Of a DNA stretch of 64,000 nt, positions 1 to 8,654 are shown in pieces. Made by a program: the position numbers and the translations under genes. The notes under the pieces were generated by a model. It was not told the DNA's origin, ran no database searches, and was given only the letters and a program-made list of their open reading frames with translations. Each line of letters starts with the position of its first letter. The stretch's first letter is position 1. This DNA is from DYFX01 sp964400625 (GTDB taxonomy: Bacteria; Patescibacteriota; Patescibacteriia; SG8-24; DYFX01): positions 6,348-70,347 of the forward strand of contig CAYNUS010000007.1 of assembly GCA_964400625.1 (NCBI GenBank), in the 5' to 3' direction.

Positions 1-1248
1 CTCGCCATCCATAAGGGCCGCGGCCTCATCCTGCTCCCGACCCGCGAGCTCGCGCTCCAGGTCGAGGAGACCCTGGTCAAGATCGGCCGGGACATGGGCA
101 TCCGCACCTCCATCCTGATCGGCGGCGCCTCCATGCGCCCGCAGATCGAGTCGCTCCGCAGGAACCCCCACGTCATCGTGGCGACCCCGGGCCGCCTCAT
201 CGACCACCTCGAGCGCAAGACGGCGGATCTCTCCGACGTCCGCATCCTCGTCCTCGACGAAGCCGACCGCATGCTCGACATGGGCTTCCTGCCGCAGATC
301 AACCGCATCCTCCGCACCGTGCCGAAGGAGCGCCAGACCATGCTCTTCTCGGCCACCATGCCGGAAGACATCGTGAAGATCGCCGCGAACCACATGAAGA
401 TGCCGGTCCGCGTCGAGATCGCCAAGCAGGGCACCACCGCCTCGACCGTCACGCAGGAACTCTTCGTCGTCCGTAAGGACCAGAAGCTCCGCCTGCTCGA
501 CAAGCTGCTCGACGAGAACAAGGGTTCCGTCCTGGTCTTCAGCCGCACCAAGCACGGCGCCAAGAAGATCGCCCGCGCCATCCGCGGCATGGGCCACACC
601 GCCGACGAGATCCACTCCAACCGCTCGCTGAACCAGCGCAAGGCGGCCCTCGAGGGCTTCAAGACCGGCAAGCACCGCGTGCTCGTCGCCACCGACATCG
701 CCGCCCGCGGCATCGACGTGACGGGCATCGAGGTCGTCATCAACTTCGACGTCCCGGAGAACCCGGACGACTACGTCCACCGCATCGGCCGCACCGGCCG
801 CGCGGGACGCCTCGGCAAGGCCATCACCTTCGCCCAGCCCGAACAGGGCGACGAGGTCCGCCAGATCGAGCGCCTGACGCGCAAGATGCTGCCGATCTCG
901 AAGCTCCCCGAGCTCCCGCCCGACCGCCCGCAGCACTTCGAACGCGAATCTCCCGACCTCGGCGACCGCAGCGCCTTCTACAAGGCCCGCGCGGCGCGCC
1001 AGCAGGGCGGCAACCGCGGCGGCTACCAGGGCGGCCGCCCGTCGCATGGCGGCGGCTACCAGGGTTCCCGTCCGGCGTCCTCCGGCGGCTACCAGGGCCA
1101 GAACCGCTCCCACGGCGCCTCGTCCTCGCACGGATCGGGCTCCCAGGGCAGCGGGCAGTCCTCGTCCCGCCCCTCCTCCGGTTTCGGAGGCGGCGGCAAG
1201 GGCAAGCGCCGCAAGATGCCCCCGAAGAAATTCTACTTCGCCGTCTGA
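1..1248 (+). CDS. DEAD-box ATP-dependent RNA helicase (5' partial)
   Basis: RNA helicase that uses ATP to remodel RNA duplexes, probably in ribosome assembly or RNA decay. The start lies outside the window; 415 codons are visible. Motifs in order, in visible residues: Ia PTRELA (13-18), Ib TPGR (about 62), II DEAD (86-89), III SAT (about 117), V ATDIAARGID (about 230) and VI HRIGRTGRAG (about 260). From about residue 325 the protein becomes a low-complexity Gly/Ser/Arg tail with four GGYQG-type repeats, ending in a very basic stretch (KGKRRK). Such tails bind RNA non-specifically in RhlE/CsdA-like helicases. The exact subfamily cannot be set without the N-terminus. A strong terminator follows. 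Confidence 0.95.
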   Translation, partial: LAIHKGRGLILLPTRELALQVEETLVKIGRDMGIRTSILIGGASMRPQIESLRRNPHVIVATPGRLIDHLERKTADLSDVRILVLDEADRMLDMGFLPQINRILRTVPKERQTMLFSATMPEDIVKIAANHMKMPVRVEIAKQGTTASTVTQELFVVRKDQKLRLLDKLLDENKGSVLVFSRTKHGAKKIARAIRGMGHTADEIHSNRSLNQRKAALEGFKTGKHRVLVATDIAARGIDVTGIEVVINFDVPENPDDYVHRIGRTGRAGRLGKAITFAQPEQGDEVRQIERLTRKMLPISKLPELPPDRPQHFERESPDLGDRSAFYKARAARQQGGNRGGYQGGRPSHGGGYQGSRPASSGGYQGQNRSHGASSSHGSGSQGSGQSSSRPSSGFGGGGKGKRRKMPPKKFYFAV

Positions 1249-1254
1249 AGCGAG

Positions 1255-1282
1255 ATCCCTCCCTTGACCGGGAGGGATTTTT
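1255..1282 (+). terminator. Rho-independent terminator of the helicase gene
   Basis: A 9-bp perfect stem (ATCCCTCCC / GGGAGGGAT) with a 6-nt loop is followed by TTTTT, just after the helicase stop codon. Confidence 0.9.
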
Positions 1283-1338
1283 CGTGCATCCTCCGCGCAT
1301 GCGGCGCGACGGACGTGCCGTATCGCCCAGGAGGGCAT

Positions 1339-2115
1339 GTGATCATCGACGCCCACGTGCACATCGACATCGACGGCCACGAGGACAAGAGCGTGCCGGA
1401 ACTGCTTGCGGCCATGGACGCCGCCGGCATCGGCCACGCCCTGGTCTTCGCCGCCACCATCAACCGCCTGCCCACCGAGACGGTGCTCGCGAAGATCGCG
1501 CCGCATCGCGACCGTCTCTCCGCGGTCGGGACCGTCTCGCCGATCCTCGCCGCATACCGCACGCCGCCGGAGGTCGTGGGTGGCTGGCTCGCCGACGGCT
1601 CGATCCGCGCCCTCAAGTTCTACACCGGCTACGAGCACTTCCACCCGGACGACCCGCGCCTGCGGCCGTACATGGACCTGCTCGTGAAGCATGACCGGCC
1701 GGCGATCTTCCACATGGGCGACCTCTACGACAAGATCCCCGGCGCCAAGCTGCGCTATTCGCAGCCGCTCGCCGTGGACGATCTCGCCTCCGAGATGCCG
1801 GACCTCAAGATCGTCATCGCGCACCTCGGCTACCCGTGGGTCATCGACGCCGCGGAGGTCTGCTACAAGAACGCGAACGTCTACGCGGACTGCTCCGGCT
1901 TCGTCTATGGCGACTTCACCCTGAAGCAGCGCGACCGCTTCCGCGAGGCCTGGGCGACCTTCGATGCCGTGACCGAGTCCGGCGGCAAGATCCTCTTCGG
2001 CAGCGACTGGCCCATCAGCCACATGCCCGACTACGTCGAGCTCGTCGGCCAGCTCGCGGGCCCGCAGCGCGAACGCGTGTTCTCCGGCAACGCCAAGCGC
2101 CTCTTCGGCCTCTGA
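1339..2115 (+). CDS. amidohydrolase (amidohydrolase-2 / TIM-barrel metal hydrolase)
   Basis: Predicted metal-dependent hydrolase or decarboxylase, 258 residues, probably cytoplasmic; substrate unknown. The N-terminal DAHVHID is the usual metal-binding HxH of the amidohydrolase superfamily. Later come HMGD, HLGYPW and near the C-terminus GSDWP, which carry the further His and Asp ligands of the amidohydrolase-2 family. I chose the GTG at 1339 because AGGAGGG (1329-1335) stands just upstream; the longer in-frame reading from 1264 would start inside the preceding terminator hairpin. The gene is monocistronic between two terminators. Family fairly sure, substrate not. Confidence 0.85.
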   Translation: MIIDAHVHIDIDGHEDKSVPELLAAMDAAGIGHALVFAATINRLPTETVLAKIAPHRDRLSAVGTVSPILAAYRTPPEVVGGWLADGSIRALKFYTGYEHFHPDDPRLRPYMDLLVKHDRPAIFHMGDLYDKIPGAKLRYSQPLAVDDLASEMPDLKIVIAHLGYPWVIDAAEVCYKNANVYADCSGFVYGDFTLKQRDRFREAWATFDAVTESGGKILFGSDWPISHMPDYVELVGQLAGPQRERVFSGNAKRLFGL

Positions 2116-2118
2116 CCC

Positions 2119-2147
2119 GCCCCTCCCCTTCAGGGAGAGGGCTTTTT
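2119..2147 (+). terminator. terminator of the amidohydrolase gene
   Basis: A GC-rich hairpin (GCCC-CTCCC pairing with GGGAGAGGGC, one bulged base) is followed by TTTTT, starting 4 nt after the stop codon. Confidence 0.8.
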
Positions 2148-2154
2148 CGTCCTT

Positions 2155-2188
2155 GTACGGAAATGCGTCAGCTGACGCATTTCCGTAC
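2155..2188. repeat. perfect 34-bp palindrome between convergent genes
   Basis: Every base of 2155-2188 matches its own reverse complement; the centre is TGCGTCAGCTGACGCA. It lies between the plus-strand terminator at 2119-2147 and the minus-strand terminator at 2194-2222. A related imperfect palindrome with the same core lies in the same setting at 21969-22008. Confidence 0.85.
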
Positions 2189-2193
2189 GCGAA

Positions 2194-2222
2194 GAAAAAA
2201 AACGCCTTCCCGATGGAAGGCG
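2194..2222 (-). terminator. minus-strand terminator of the dnaX operon
   Basis: Read on the minus strand, an 8-bp stem CGCCTTCC/GGAAGGCG with loop ATCG is followed by a run of eight T. It ends the transcription unit that carries dnaX and the small downstream gene. Confidence 0.88.
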
Positions 2223-2235
2223 GTCCGTGATCGCG

Positions 2236-2547
2236 TCAATCCGTCCCGATGAGGATAAGATGCTTCTCGAACGCGCCGCGTTCGACGGCCTTCTTCTCGC
2301 GAAGGCGCTCGACCTCCGCAGGGTCGATGCCGAGGCGCAGGCACAGCGCGCGCACGACTTCAAGGACGTCCGCGAGCTCTTCCGCGCTGCGGTCGCGGTC
2401 GAACTCGTCGACCTCCTCGCGCAGCTTCGCGACGAGGCGCTCGAGATACTCGGCCTCGTCGGCGCACGCGCGGAAGGACGCTTTCGCCCCTCGCGCCTCG
2501 ATGATCTCCGGGATGCGGTCCCGGACCAGCTTGTCGTAGGTCTTCAT
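2236..2547 (-). CDS. MazG-like / phosphoribosyl-ATP pyrophosphohydrolase-like protein
   Basis: Small all-alpha protein of 103 residues that resembles the MazG-like nucleotide pyrophosphohydrolase superfamily. It begins MKTYDKLVRDRIPEII, the typical start of stand-alone members (the house-cleaning YvdC-like group), and has the EExxE-like acidic segment REEVDEFD followed by EELADVLEVVRAL, where Mg2+ would be bound. It probably hydrolyses a non-canonical or excess (d)NTP. Its ATG overlaps the dnaX TGA (ATGA), so translation is coupled to dnaX. Function is by family resemblance only. Confidence 0.8.
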   Translation of the reverse strand: MKTYDKLVRDRIPEIIEARGAKASFRACADEAEYLERLVAKLREEVDEFDRDRSAEELADVLEVVRALCLRLGIDPAEVERLREKKAVERGAFEKHLILIGTD

Positions 2548-4112
2548 GCGACGGTCCCTCCGAATTCCTTGACCAGATCGGCGAAGCCGTCCGGCAGGTT
2601 CTTGGCCGATGATTCGACGTGGATCTGCGGCGAAGGCTCGACGAGCCCGTCGGTCCGCTGGGCCACGAGCACCGTCTTCACGGTCACGCGGTCGCCGAGC
2701 ACGTCCATGATGGCCGCCTCGAAGACCTCGCGGTGCTTCTTGTCGTTCAGGCGGTCGCGGTACATGGCGTACTGGAAACCGACCGTGAGCGTGCCGCCCG
2801 AGCAATCCAAAAGCTCGGCCGCGCCGAGCATGTACGGAAGCCCGTGGTTGCGCCTCTGCGAAGCGGCCAGGATCTCCGTCCATCGTTCCTTGATGGCCGC
2901 GAGCGCGACGTCCGTCACGCCCGCTTTCGGCGCCGCGACCGGCGTTTCCGCCGCCATGGGCGCGGCTTCAGCGGACGGTTCAGGGGCGGCTGCCGGCGTT
3001 TCCTGCCGCGCGGCCGGCGCGGCGGGAGGAGCCGGCGGACGGGCCGGGGGTTCCTGGCGGCGCTCCGCCCGTTCCGGCGCGACGCACCACTCGACGAGCA
3101 GGAGCTCGAAACCGATCTCGGGCGGATCGAGGCGCTTCATCTCGTTCAGGGTCCGGACGAGGCGGTCGAGCAGCGCCGCGGCGTCGGAAACGCCGGCGCC
3201 GCCCTCGATGGATTCCCCGCGCATGAGCTTGAGCAAGATCTCGCGCGCGGATTCCGCCAGGGACGCGACCGCGCGGACAGGGTCCACGCCGGCCGCCATC
3301 ATGGCTTCCCAGCGCTCGAGCGCGGCGGCCGCGTCGCGGGCGTAGAGCGCCTGCAAGAGCGCGGCGGCCGCCTGCGCCGGGACGATCGGCAGGACCAGCG
3401 CGGCCGTCTCGGCGGTGATCTCCTTCGTCCCGAGCGCGAAGACCTGGCTGAGGAGGCTCTCGGCGTCGCGCAGGCAGCCTTCGCTCATGCGCGCGACCGT
3501 CTCGAGGACGTCCGCGTCCACCTTGAAACCCTCCTCCTTGGCGAGGCGCGCGAGGCGCTCCGTCAGTTCCCCGGACGCGATCTTGCGGAAATCGAAACGC
3601 TGGCAGCGGGAGACGACCGTCGCCGGCAGCTTATGGAGTTCGGTGGTGGCCAGGATGAAGACGACCTTGGCGGGCGGCTCCTCCAGCGTCTTCAGGAGCG
3701 CGTTGAACGCCGAGGTCGAGAGCATGTGGACCTCGTCGATGATGAAGACCTTGTACGCGAGCGTCGAGGGCGCGAACCGCGCGTGCTCGATGACCTGCTC
3801 GCGGACGTTGTCGACGCCCGTGTTGGAAGCGGCGTCGATCTCGATGACGTCGAGGGCGCGGTTCTCCGAAATCTCGACGCACGAGGCGCATGCGCCGCAG
3901 GGATCGCCGTCCTTCCCGCGCGCGCCGCAATTGATCGCCTTCGCGAAGATGCGGGCGATGCTCGTCTTGCCGACGCCGCGGGGGCCGGAAAAGAGATAGC
4001 TGTGCGCGACGCGTCCGGTCGCGGCCTCGTTCGCCAAAGCCGCCTTGACGTGTTCCTGCCCGGCGACCTCCGCGAAGGTCCGGGGCCGGTACTTGCGGTA
4101 CAACACGGTCAT
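2544..4112 (-). CDS. dnaX: DNA polymerase III subunit gamma/tau
   Basis: Clamp-loader ATPase of the replisome, 522 residues. It opens with LYRKYRPRTFAEVAGQ; Walker A GPRGVGKT is at 43-50; four zinc cysteines at 62, 72, 75 and 78; Walker B DEVH at 126-129; then the ATTELHKLP sensor region and SRCQRFDF arginine finger region, all typical of DnaX. Residues about 355-400 are a Pro/Ala/Glu-rich linker before a C-terminal domain, as in tau. I see no obvious slippery A-run for a programmed frameshift. It is second in an operon after the 239-aa gene and overlaps the next gene by ATGA. Confidence 0.97.
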   Translation of the reverse strand: MTVLYRKYRPRTFAEVAGQEHVKAALANEAATGRVAHSYLFSGPRGVGKTSIARIFAKAINCGARGKDGDPCGACASCVEISENRALDVIEIDAASNTGVDNVREQVIEHARFAPSTLAYKVFIIDEVHMLSTSAFNALLKTLEEPPAKVVFILATTELHKLPATVVSRCQRFDFRKIASGELTERLARLAKEEGFKVDADVLETVARMSEGCLRDAESLLSQVFALGTKEITAETAALVLPIVPAQAAAALLQALYARDAAAALERWEAMMAAGVDPVRAVASLAESAREILLKLMRGESIEGGAGVSDAAALLDRLVRTLNEMKRLDPPEIGFELLLVEWCVAPERAERRQEPPARPPAPPAAPAARQETPAAAPEPSAEAAPMAAETPVAAPKAGVTDVALAAIKERWTEILAASQRRNHGLPYMLGAAELLDCSGGTLTVGFQYAMYRDRLNDKKHREVFEAAIMDVLGDRVTVKTVLVAQRTDGLVEPSPQIHVESSAKNLPDGFADLVKEFGGTVA

Positions 4113-4124
4113 GGACGCGTTCGG

Positions 4125-4844
4125 TTAGGGAGTCGGCGCGTGGCTCGTGATCTTCTTGATGACGTTCTCGACGGCCGCCCACTTGCTGGGCGCGTTCTTG
4201 GGCGCGAGGATGACGGCTTCGTCGCCGGCATCGGCCTTGAAATAGGTGATGGAAGCCTTCAGGACCTTCCAGGAGCGGCCGCCGGCGACGACGAGGTACT
4301 GCCCTGTCTCCTGGTCGTAGGCCAGGGTGCCGATGATGCGCTGGCGCTCGATCGGTCCGATCTGCTTGTAGATGAAGTTGCCGCGCGCGCCGATCGTCAG
4401 CTTCAGCATGTCGCCTTCGACGAGCTTGGATTTGGAGGCGTAGTTGGGGGGCACGAGATAGCTCTTGCCGTCGTCGCCGACCATGCCCATGCCGTCGAAG
4501 ACGCCTTCGACGACGCGGTCGCCCTCGAGAAGCGCGGCCGCCGGCGCGGAGCCGTCGTCGGTCTTGGGAGCGGGCGTGAAGACGAGCTTGGGTTCGGGCT
4601 TCGGCGCCTCGTCCGGCAGCGGAGCGCCGTCGTCGAGGAGCTTGATGGCGTTATCGAGGGAATCGCGGACGTTCCTGAGGATGGCCCGGAGCGTCGCGGC
4701 CTTGGAGGGCGCGATCTCGGCTTTGGGGATCTCCCGCGCGAGCGCCTCGGCTTCGGCCAGGGAGGGCATGTCCTTCACGAGCGTCGCGACGGCGTCGGGC
4801 AGCGGGTGGGCGTTCTGATCTACGGCCTCGGTCAACCATTCCAT
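4125..4844 (-). CDS. conserved hypothetical protein upstream of dnaX
   Basis: I do not recognise a named family. The 239-residue protein has an N-terminal half rich in Glu, Ala and Pro (residues 1-110, helical then a PKPEPK linker) and a C-terminal globular half from about 115 with beta-rich text such as YLVPPNYASKSKLVEGDMLKL and ending in GDEAVILAPKNAPSKWAAVE. No membrane segment or signal peptide. It lies 12 nt upstream of dnaX in the same direction, so it is probably co-transcribed with it. A -10 box lies 27 nt before the ATG and no close Shine-Dalgarno is visible. Confidence 0.75.
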   Translation of the reverse strand: MEWLTEAVDQNAHPLPDAVATLVKDMPSLAEAEALAREIPKAEIAPSKAATLRAILRNVRDSLDNAIKLLDDGAPLPDEAPKPEPKLVFTPAPKTDDGSAPAAALLEGDRVVEGVFDGMGMVGDDGKSYLVPPNYASKSKLVEGDMLKLTIGARGNFIYKQIGPIERQRIIGTLAYDQETGQYLVVAGGRSWKVLKASITYFKADAGDEAVILAPKNAPSKWAAVENVIKKITSHAPTP

Positions 4845-4870
4845 ATTTTATTTCGGTTATTTCCGCCTCC

Positions 4871-4880
4871 TATATACCAC
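4871..4880 (-). promoter_or_regulatory. extended -10 promoter of the dnaX operon
   Basis: Minus strand reads GTGGTATATA, an extended -10 (TGG before TATATA). The predicted transcript start lies about 20 nt before the ATG at 4844. Confidence 0.5.
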
Positions 4881-4914
4881 GGGCCGGAACGAGGGGCAAT
4901 TGTGGACGAAACCC

Positions 4915-7380
4915 TCAGATCATGCGCAAACGCTCCTGGATCTCCGCCTCGACGATCTCGCGGTCGCGGCCGTATTTGAGCCGCGAAAGCTGCTTGATGG
5001 CGTCGGTGATGGCCGTCGATCCCTTGGCGGGCGGGAACATCGCCATGTTGAAGGGACGGCTGGCGGTGTTGTCGATGAGGAGCTTCGCGTTGGCGGTGTA
5101 CGCCTCGACGTTCACGAGGTCGAACGGCGTGAAGACCGGCGCGAATTCCTTGCCGAGGAAGTCGGCGTCTTCCGTGCCGATGCGGAAGGCCACCATCGTG
5201 CCGACGTTGCCGAAGACGGCGTCGCGGATCGTGGTGTCCCCTTTCGCGGAGATCTGCCCGATGTACTGGTGCGCGATGATGAGGTCGAGCCCGTACTTGC
5301 GCGCCTCGGAGAGGATCGTGGCGATCGAGTCGGTGATGAAGTTCTGGAACTCGTCGATGTAGAGGTAGAAGTCCTTGCGTTCCGACGCTTCCATGTCGGT
5401 GCGCGAGAGCGCGGCCATCAGGATCTTGCCGACCAGCACCATGCCGATCAGGTACGCGTTGATGTCGCCGAGCTTGCCCTTGGAGAGGTCGAGCAGGAGG
5501 ATCTTCTGCTCGTCCATCGCCTTGCGGACGTTGATGGCGCTGTCCTGCTGTCCGATGATCGGCCGGACGATGTCGTTCGTGATGAACGGCGTGAGCTTCG
5601 AGGTGATGTACGGCACCATGTTGGCGAGCGAAGCCTCGCCGCCGGCCTTCTGCGCTTCCTTGAGCCAGAAGTCCTTCACGACCTGCGTCTTGCACTTCGA
5701 GAGCTTGTAGGCGCGGAACTTCTCGTCGGAGAGCACGCGCGGGATCTCGAGCAGGGTGGAGCCCGAAGCCGGATCGTCCATGACGAGAATCATGGCGTTG
5801 CGCATGTACTGCTCGAACATCGGTCCGCCCGACGACTTGAGGTCGTACAGCTTGTCGAAGATCTTCAGCATCTCGTTGATGACGAAGGTCTTCTGCTCGG
5901 GATACTTCTCGTCGTACTCCAGGAGGTTCAGGCCCATCGGGCGCTCGGCGTCCGCGGGCGAGAAGTAGATGACGTCGTCGGCGCGGTGCTTCGGCACGAA
6001 GCCGAGGCAGTCCTGCGCGAGGTCGCCATGCGGGTCGATGACGCAGACGCCCTTGCCGGCCTCGATGTCCTGCTTGACCATCGCCTTGATGAACTCCGAT
6101 TTGCCGGAGCCGGATTTTCCGATGACGTACATGTGCCGGCGCCGGTCGCCCTGCTTGATGCGCACGGGATACTCCTGTCCGCGGTATTTCACGCGGCCGA
6201 GCAGGACGCCTTCGTTCGGGAGGTTCGGCGGCGGGGGCGCCTTGCGGGCCGTGAGCCAGCGGATGTTCGGCGTCTCGGTGGAGGTGAGCGGCAGGTGCCA
6301 GAGGCTCGCGAGCTCGTCGGGCGTGAGCACGCCGCGGCGCTTCTCGTGGAAGATGCGCAGGATGAAATCCTGCACGATGCGGCTCTTGGATTCGCCGAGG
6401 CGCTTGAAGGCGTTGCCGTACTGGGGGCTCGAGAACTGGTTGAAGGCCCCGATCATGTTGGTCAGGTACTGTCCGGCGCGGCCCGGCACGGCCGACGACG
6501 CGACCAGGTTGACGTTCACGTCGAGCCCGAGCTGTCCGAGCTTCTCCTCGATGGATTTCACCATCTGCTCCTCCGACGGCGAGAGGCGGTATTCCCTGGC
6601 CTTCTCGCCCGATTTCGATTCGACCTTCTTGTCGGACGCGATGGCGCCCATGACGCCGAGCTTCTTGCGCGCCTGCTCGTAGGAGCGGCCCTGCTGCATC
6701 AGGGAGGCGATCTGCAGGCCCCTGCCGCGCCATTCCTTCTTGGCGGAACGCACGAGGATCTGGATGGCCGCGCCGTCGCCGGCATCGACCTTCGCGAGCG
6801 CGTTCGTGAGGGCGTTCAGGGGATCGGTCTCGAGCTTCTTATAGGTATGGAGCGGGAAGAAGCTCTCGCGCGAGAGCACGAGGTGCGCGCTCGCGACCTC
6901 GGCGTGCGGCTGGAAGAGGTTGTAGTCGGTCGTCTCCTCGATCTGCGCCAGCGGATACTGCGCGTGGATCTGCTGTTCCATGAACTCCTTCTGCGCCTTC
7001 GGCACGGAGACGTAGAACGTCACGAGGCCGTCTCTGGCGACGATCTCGAAACCGATGACGTCGCCGCGTCCCGCGAGCCAAGCGCCGAACCCGCGCTGGG
7101 CGCGCAAGCCGCCGATGCTCTTGAAGATCCCTTCGGCCAGCGCGATGGCCGCCTGGTTCTCCTGGAGCGACTTGTCGCGCGTGCCGGCGTCCTTGTCGCC
7201 CCCTTCCTTGGGCACGGTCAGCATGAGCACGACGTTGTCGAATCCGCGCGCCACCTGGGCGCGGGAGGTGAGGACGCTCCTCAGGACGCGGATCGCGATC
7301 AGGAGGACGACAAGACCGGCGGCGTAGGGTGCCGCCAGCATGAGCCATGGCATGAGCATCGCGAGGTCGAGGGAGATCAT
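4915..7380 (-). CDS. HerA/TraG-like ATPase (type IV secretion/DNA-transfer superfamily, DUF87-type)
   Basis: Membrane-anchored P-loop ATPase of 821 residues. One or two N-terminal membrane segments (about residues 8-38) precede a soluble mid-region; Walker A GKSGSGKS is near residue 418 and IDPHGD follows; the Walker B-like DEFQNF is near 676, with an arginine-rich C-terminal part (RLRMI end). This order matches VirB4/TraG/HerA ATPases that pump DNA or protein. No relaxase or other conjugation gene is nearby, so a role in DNA or protein export or uptake in the envelope is inference. Its ATG overlaps the stop codon of the 159-aa gene (ATGA), so the two are translated together. Confidence 0.85.
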   Translation of the reverse strand: MISLDLAMLMPWLMLAAPYAAGLVVLLIAIRVLRSVLTSRAQVARGFDNVVLMLTVPKEGGDKDAGTRDKSLQENQAAIALAEGIFKSIGGLRAQRGFGAWLAGRGDVIGFEIVARDGLVTFYVSVPKAQKEFMEQQIHAQYPLAQIEETTDYNLFQPHAEVASAHLVLSRESFFPLHTYKKLETDPLNALTNALAKVDAGDGAAIQILVRSAKKEWRGRGLQIASLMQQGRSYEQARKKLGVMGAIASDKKVESKSGEKAREYRLSPSEEQMVKSIEEKLGQLGLDVNVNLVASSAVPGRAGQYLTNMIGAFNQFSSPQYGNAFKRLGESKSRIVQDFILRIFHEKRRGVLTPDELASLWHLPLTSTETPNIRWLTARKAPPPPNLPNEGVLLGRVKYRGQEYPVRIKQGDRRRHMYVIGKSGSGKSEFIKAMVKQDIEAGKGVCVIDPHGDLAQDCLGFVPKHRADDVIYFSPADAERPMGLNLLEYDEKYPEQKTFVINEMLKIFDKLYDLKSSGGPMFEQYMRNAMILVMDDPASGSTLLEIPRVLSDEKFRAYKLSKCKTQVVKDFWLKEAQKAGGEASLANMVPYITSKLTPFITNDIVRPIIGQQDSAINVRKAMDEQKILLLDLSKGKLGDINAYLIGMVLVGKILMAALSRTDMEASERKDFYLYIDEFQNFITDSIATILSEARKYGLDLIIAHQYIGQISAKGDTTIRDAVFGNVGTMVAFRIGTEDADFLGKEFAPVFTPFDLVNVEAYTANAKLLIDNTASRPFNMAMFPPAKGSTAITDAIKQLSRLKYGRDREIVEAEIQERLRMI

Positions 7381-7856
7381 GGGAGTCCGCGCTTGCGCTT
7401 CTCTTCTTCCGCCAGGAGCAGGATCTTGTCGGTCTTGATCTTGGCTTCCTGGACCAGGAAGAACCTGTTCACGCCCGGGATGAGCTTCAGCCAGCCGGTG
7501 ACGAGCGCGAGGACCTCGCGGCCCTTCGCCTTCGCGCCACGGACCATCGCGACGATCTTCCCCGTGACGCGCTCCCCTTCCTTGCGGAACTTCGCCTGGA
7601 GCGCGGGCGGCATCTTGGCGTACGTCTCGGCGAGATTTTCCTCGAGGATGCTTTCGACGCCGCGGACGGTGGGGTCCTTGCGGACGGCCGGAGCCGAGGG
7701 TGCCGGGGCGGGAGCGGAGGGTGCGGGTACGGGCGCAGGCACCCGCTCGGCCGCCGCGCGAGGCGCCTCGAACGCGGCCCCGGTTTCCGGAGTCTCGATG
7801 CCGCGCTCAGGGATGTTCGGCGTCTGTTCGAAGCTGGGGGTTCCTCCGTCGGGCAT
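7377..7856 (-). CDS. small partner gene of the HerA/TraG-like ATPase, unknown function
   Basis: Unrecognised 159-residue protein. The first 60 residues are a disordered Pro/Ala-rich segment (PAPVPAPSAPAPAPSAPA type); the rest is a helical domain with a moderately hydrophobic stretch (LALVTGWLKLIPGVNRFFLV) and a Lys/Glu-rich C-terminus. It is the first gene of a two-gene unit and overlaps the ATPase by ATGA, which suggests a subunit or adaptor. Leader predicted from the promoter is about 10 nt with no Shine-Dalgarno. Confidence 0.7.
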   Translation of the reverse strand: MPDGGTPSFEQTPNIPERGIETPETGAAFEAPRAAAERVPAPVPAPSAPAPAPSAPAVRKDPTVRGVESILEENLAETYAKMPPALQAKFRKEGERVTGKIVAMVRGAKAKGREVLALVTGWLKLIPGVNRFFLVQEAKIKTDKILLLAEEEKRKRGLP

Positions 7857-7872
7857 AAGCGGTTTCGGTTCC

Positions 7873-7882
7873 AGTATACCAC
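7873..7882 (-). promoter_or_regulatory. extended -10 promoter of the 159-aa / ATPase operon
   Basis: Minus strand reads GTGGTATACT, with TATACT as -10 and TGG as extension. Predicted start is about 7866, 10 nt before the ATG. Confidence 0.6.
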
Positions 7883-7964
7883 GGGGTCGCTCCCTTGCCT
7901 TCCGGGGCGTCTTCGGTCATAGTGGAGCCGTCAGGAAAACGCACTTTCCACAAGGAACGTCAGG

Positions 7965-8618
7965 ATGTCCAACGCCAAGCGTTCGCGAGCCGCCAGCAAC
8001 GTGGTACCCCTCGCCGCCGGAAAGAAGGACCATACGACGCCCGCCAAGTTCGCGCCCCCGACGCCCGCGCCGCTCATCGCCTGCCTCAAGGTCAAGGTGA
8101 TCCTCGGCAAGGACGCTCGGGGCGACGACCGCCCGCCCCTCTGGGTCGAAGCGGCCAACTACCCCGCCGACGGCGGGCTGGAGGCGTTCTTCGACCTCAT
8201 CCATCGCGCCCCCGACGACTGCTTCATGTCGGCGGACGCGCGCGGATGCATCGCCTTCGCCTCGATCGTCGCGATCCGCCGCCCGAAGGACCCGTGCGAC
8301 GAGTTCCCGGTGAAGGCGGACGTCTCGCCGCCCGGAGCTCCGCGGCGCCTCTACCGGAGGCTCCGCGTCCCGATCGGAAGCGGACGCCAGGAGATCGTCG
8401 AGGTCGCCAACGTGCCTTGGACGGAGAACGGCATCGCGCACTTCGGGACGGTCGTCGGCAAGCACCGCCGCTGCGACTTCCTCACGGAGGACTACGGCTT
8501 CGTCCCGGCCCGCGCCGTCCGCCTCGAGGACCTCAAGATGCCCGGCGAGCCACCCGCTCCCCGGCACGAACGCCTCCGTCCGGAAGATATCCTCCGCCCC
8601 GAGGATCTTCCGGAATGA
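7965..8618 (+). CDS. hypothetical protein
   Basis: Unrecognised soluble protein of 217 residues with no signal peptide or membrane segment. The first 30 residues are basic and Ala/Ser-rich, the middle (45-190) looks globular with mixed alpha/beta composition, and the last 25 residues are Pro-rich and charged with a repeated RPEDILRPEDLPE ending. AAGGA about 8 nt before the ATG supports the start. It stands alone, divergent from the upstream minus-strand unit and closed by its own terminator. I see no motif that suggests an activity. Confidence 0.7.
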   Translation: MSNAKRSRAASNVVPLAAGKKDHTTPAKFAPPTPAPLIACLKVKVILGKDARGDDRPPLWVEAANYPADGGLEAFFDLIHRAPDDCFMSADARGCIAFASIVAIRRPKDPCDEFPVKADVSPPGAPRRLYRRLRVPIGSGRQEIVEVANVPWTENGIAHFGTVVGKHRRCDFLTEDYGFVPARAVRLEDLKMPGEPPAPRHERLRPEDILRPEDLPE

Positions 8619-8623
8619 ACGAA

Positions 8624-8650
8624 AGCCCCGCTGCTTCACGGGGCTTTTTT
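8624..8650 (+). terminator. terminator of the 217-aa gene
   Basis: Stem AGCCCCG/CGGGGCT with an 8-nt loop followed by a T run, immediately after the stop codon and facing the end of cysS. Confidence 0.88.
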
Positions 8651-8654
8651 CGTC

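Noticed and set aside
4900..8100. 1066-codon plus-strand open frame opposite the HerA/TraG-like gene
   Set aside because: Antisense shadow with low-complexity translation that ignores the true gene borders and the promoter at 7873.
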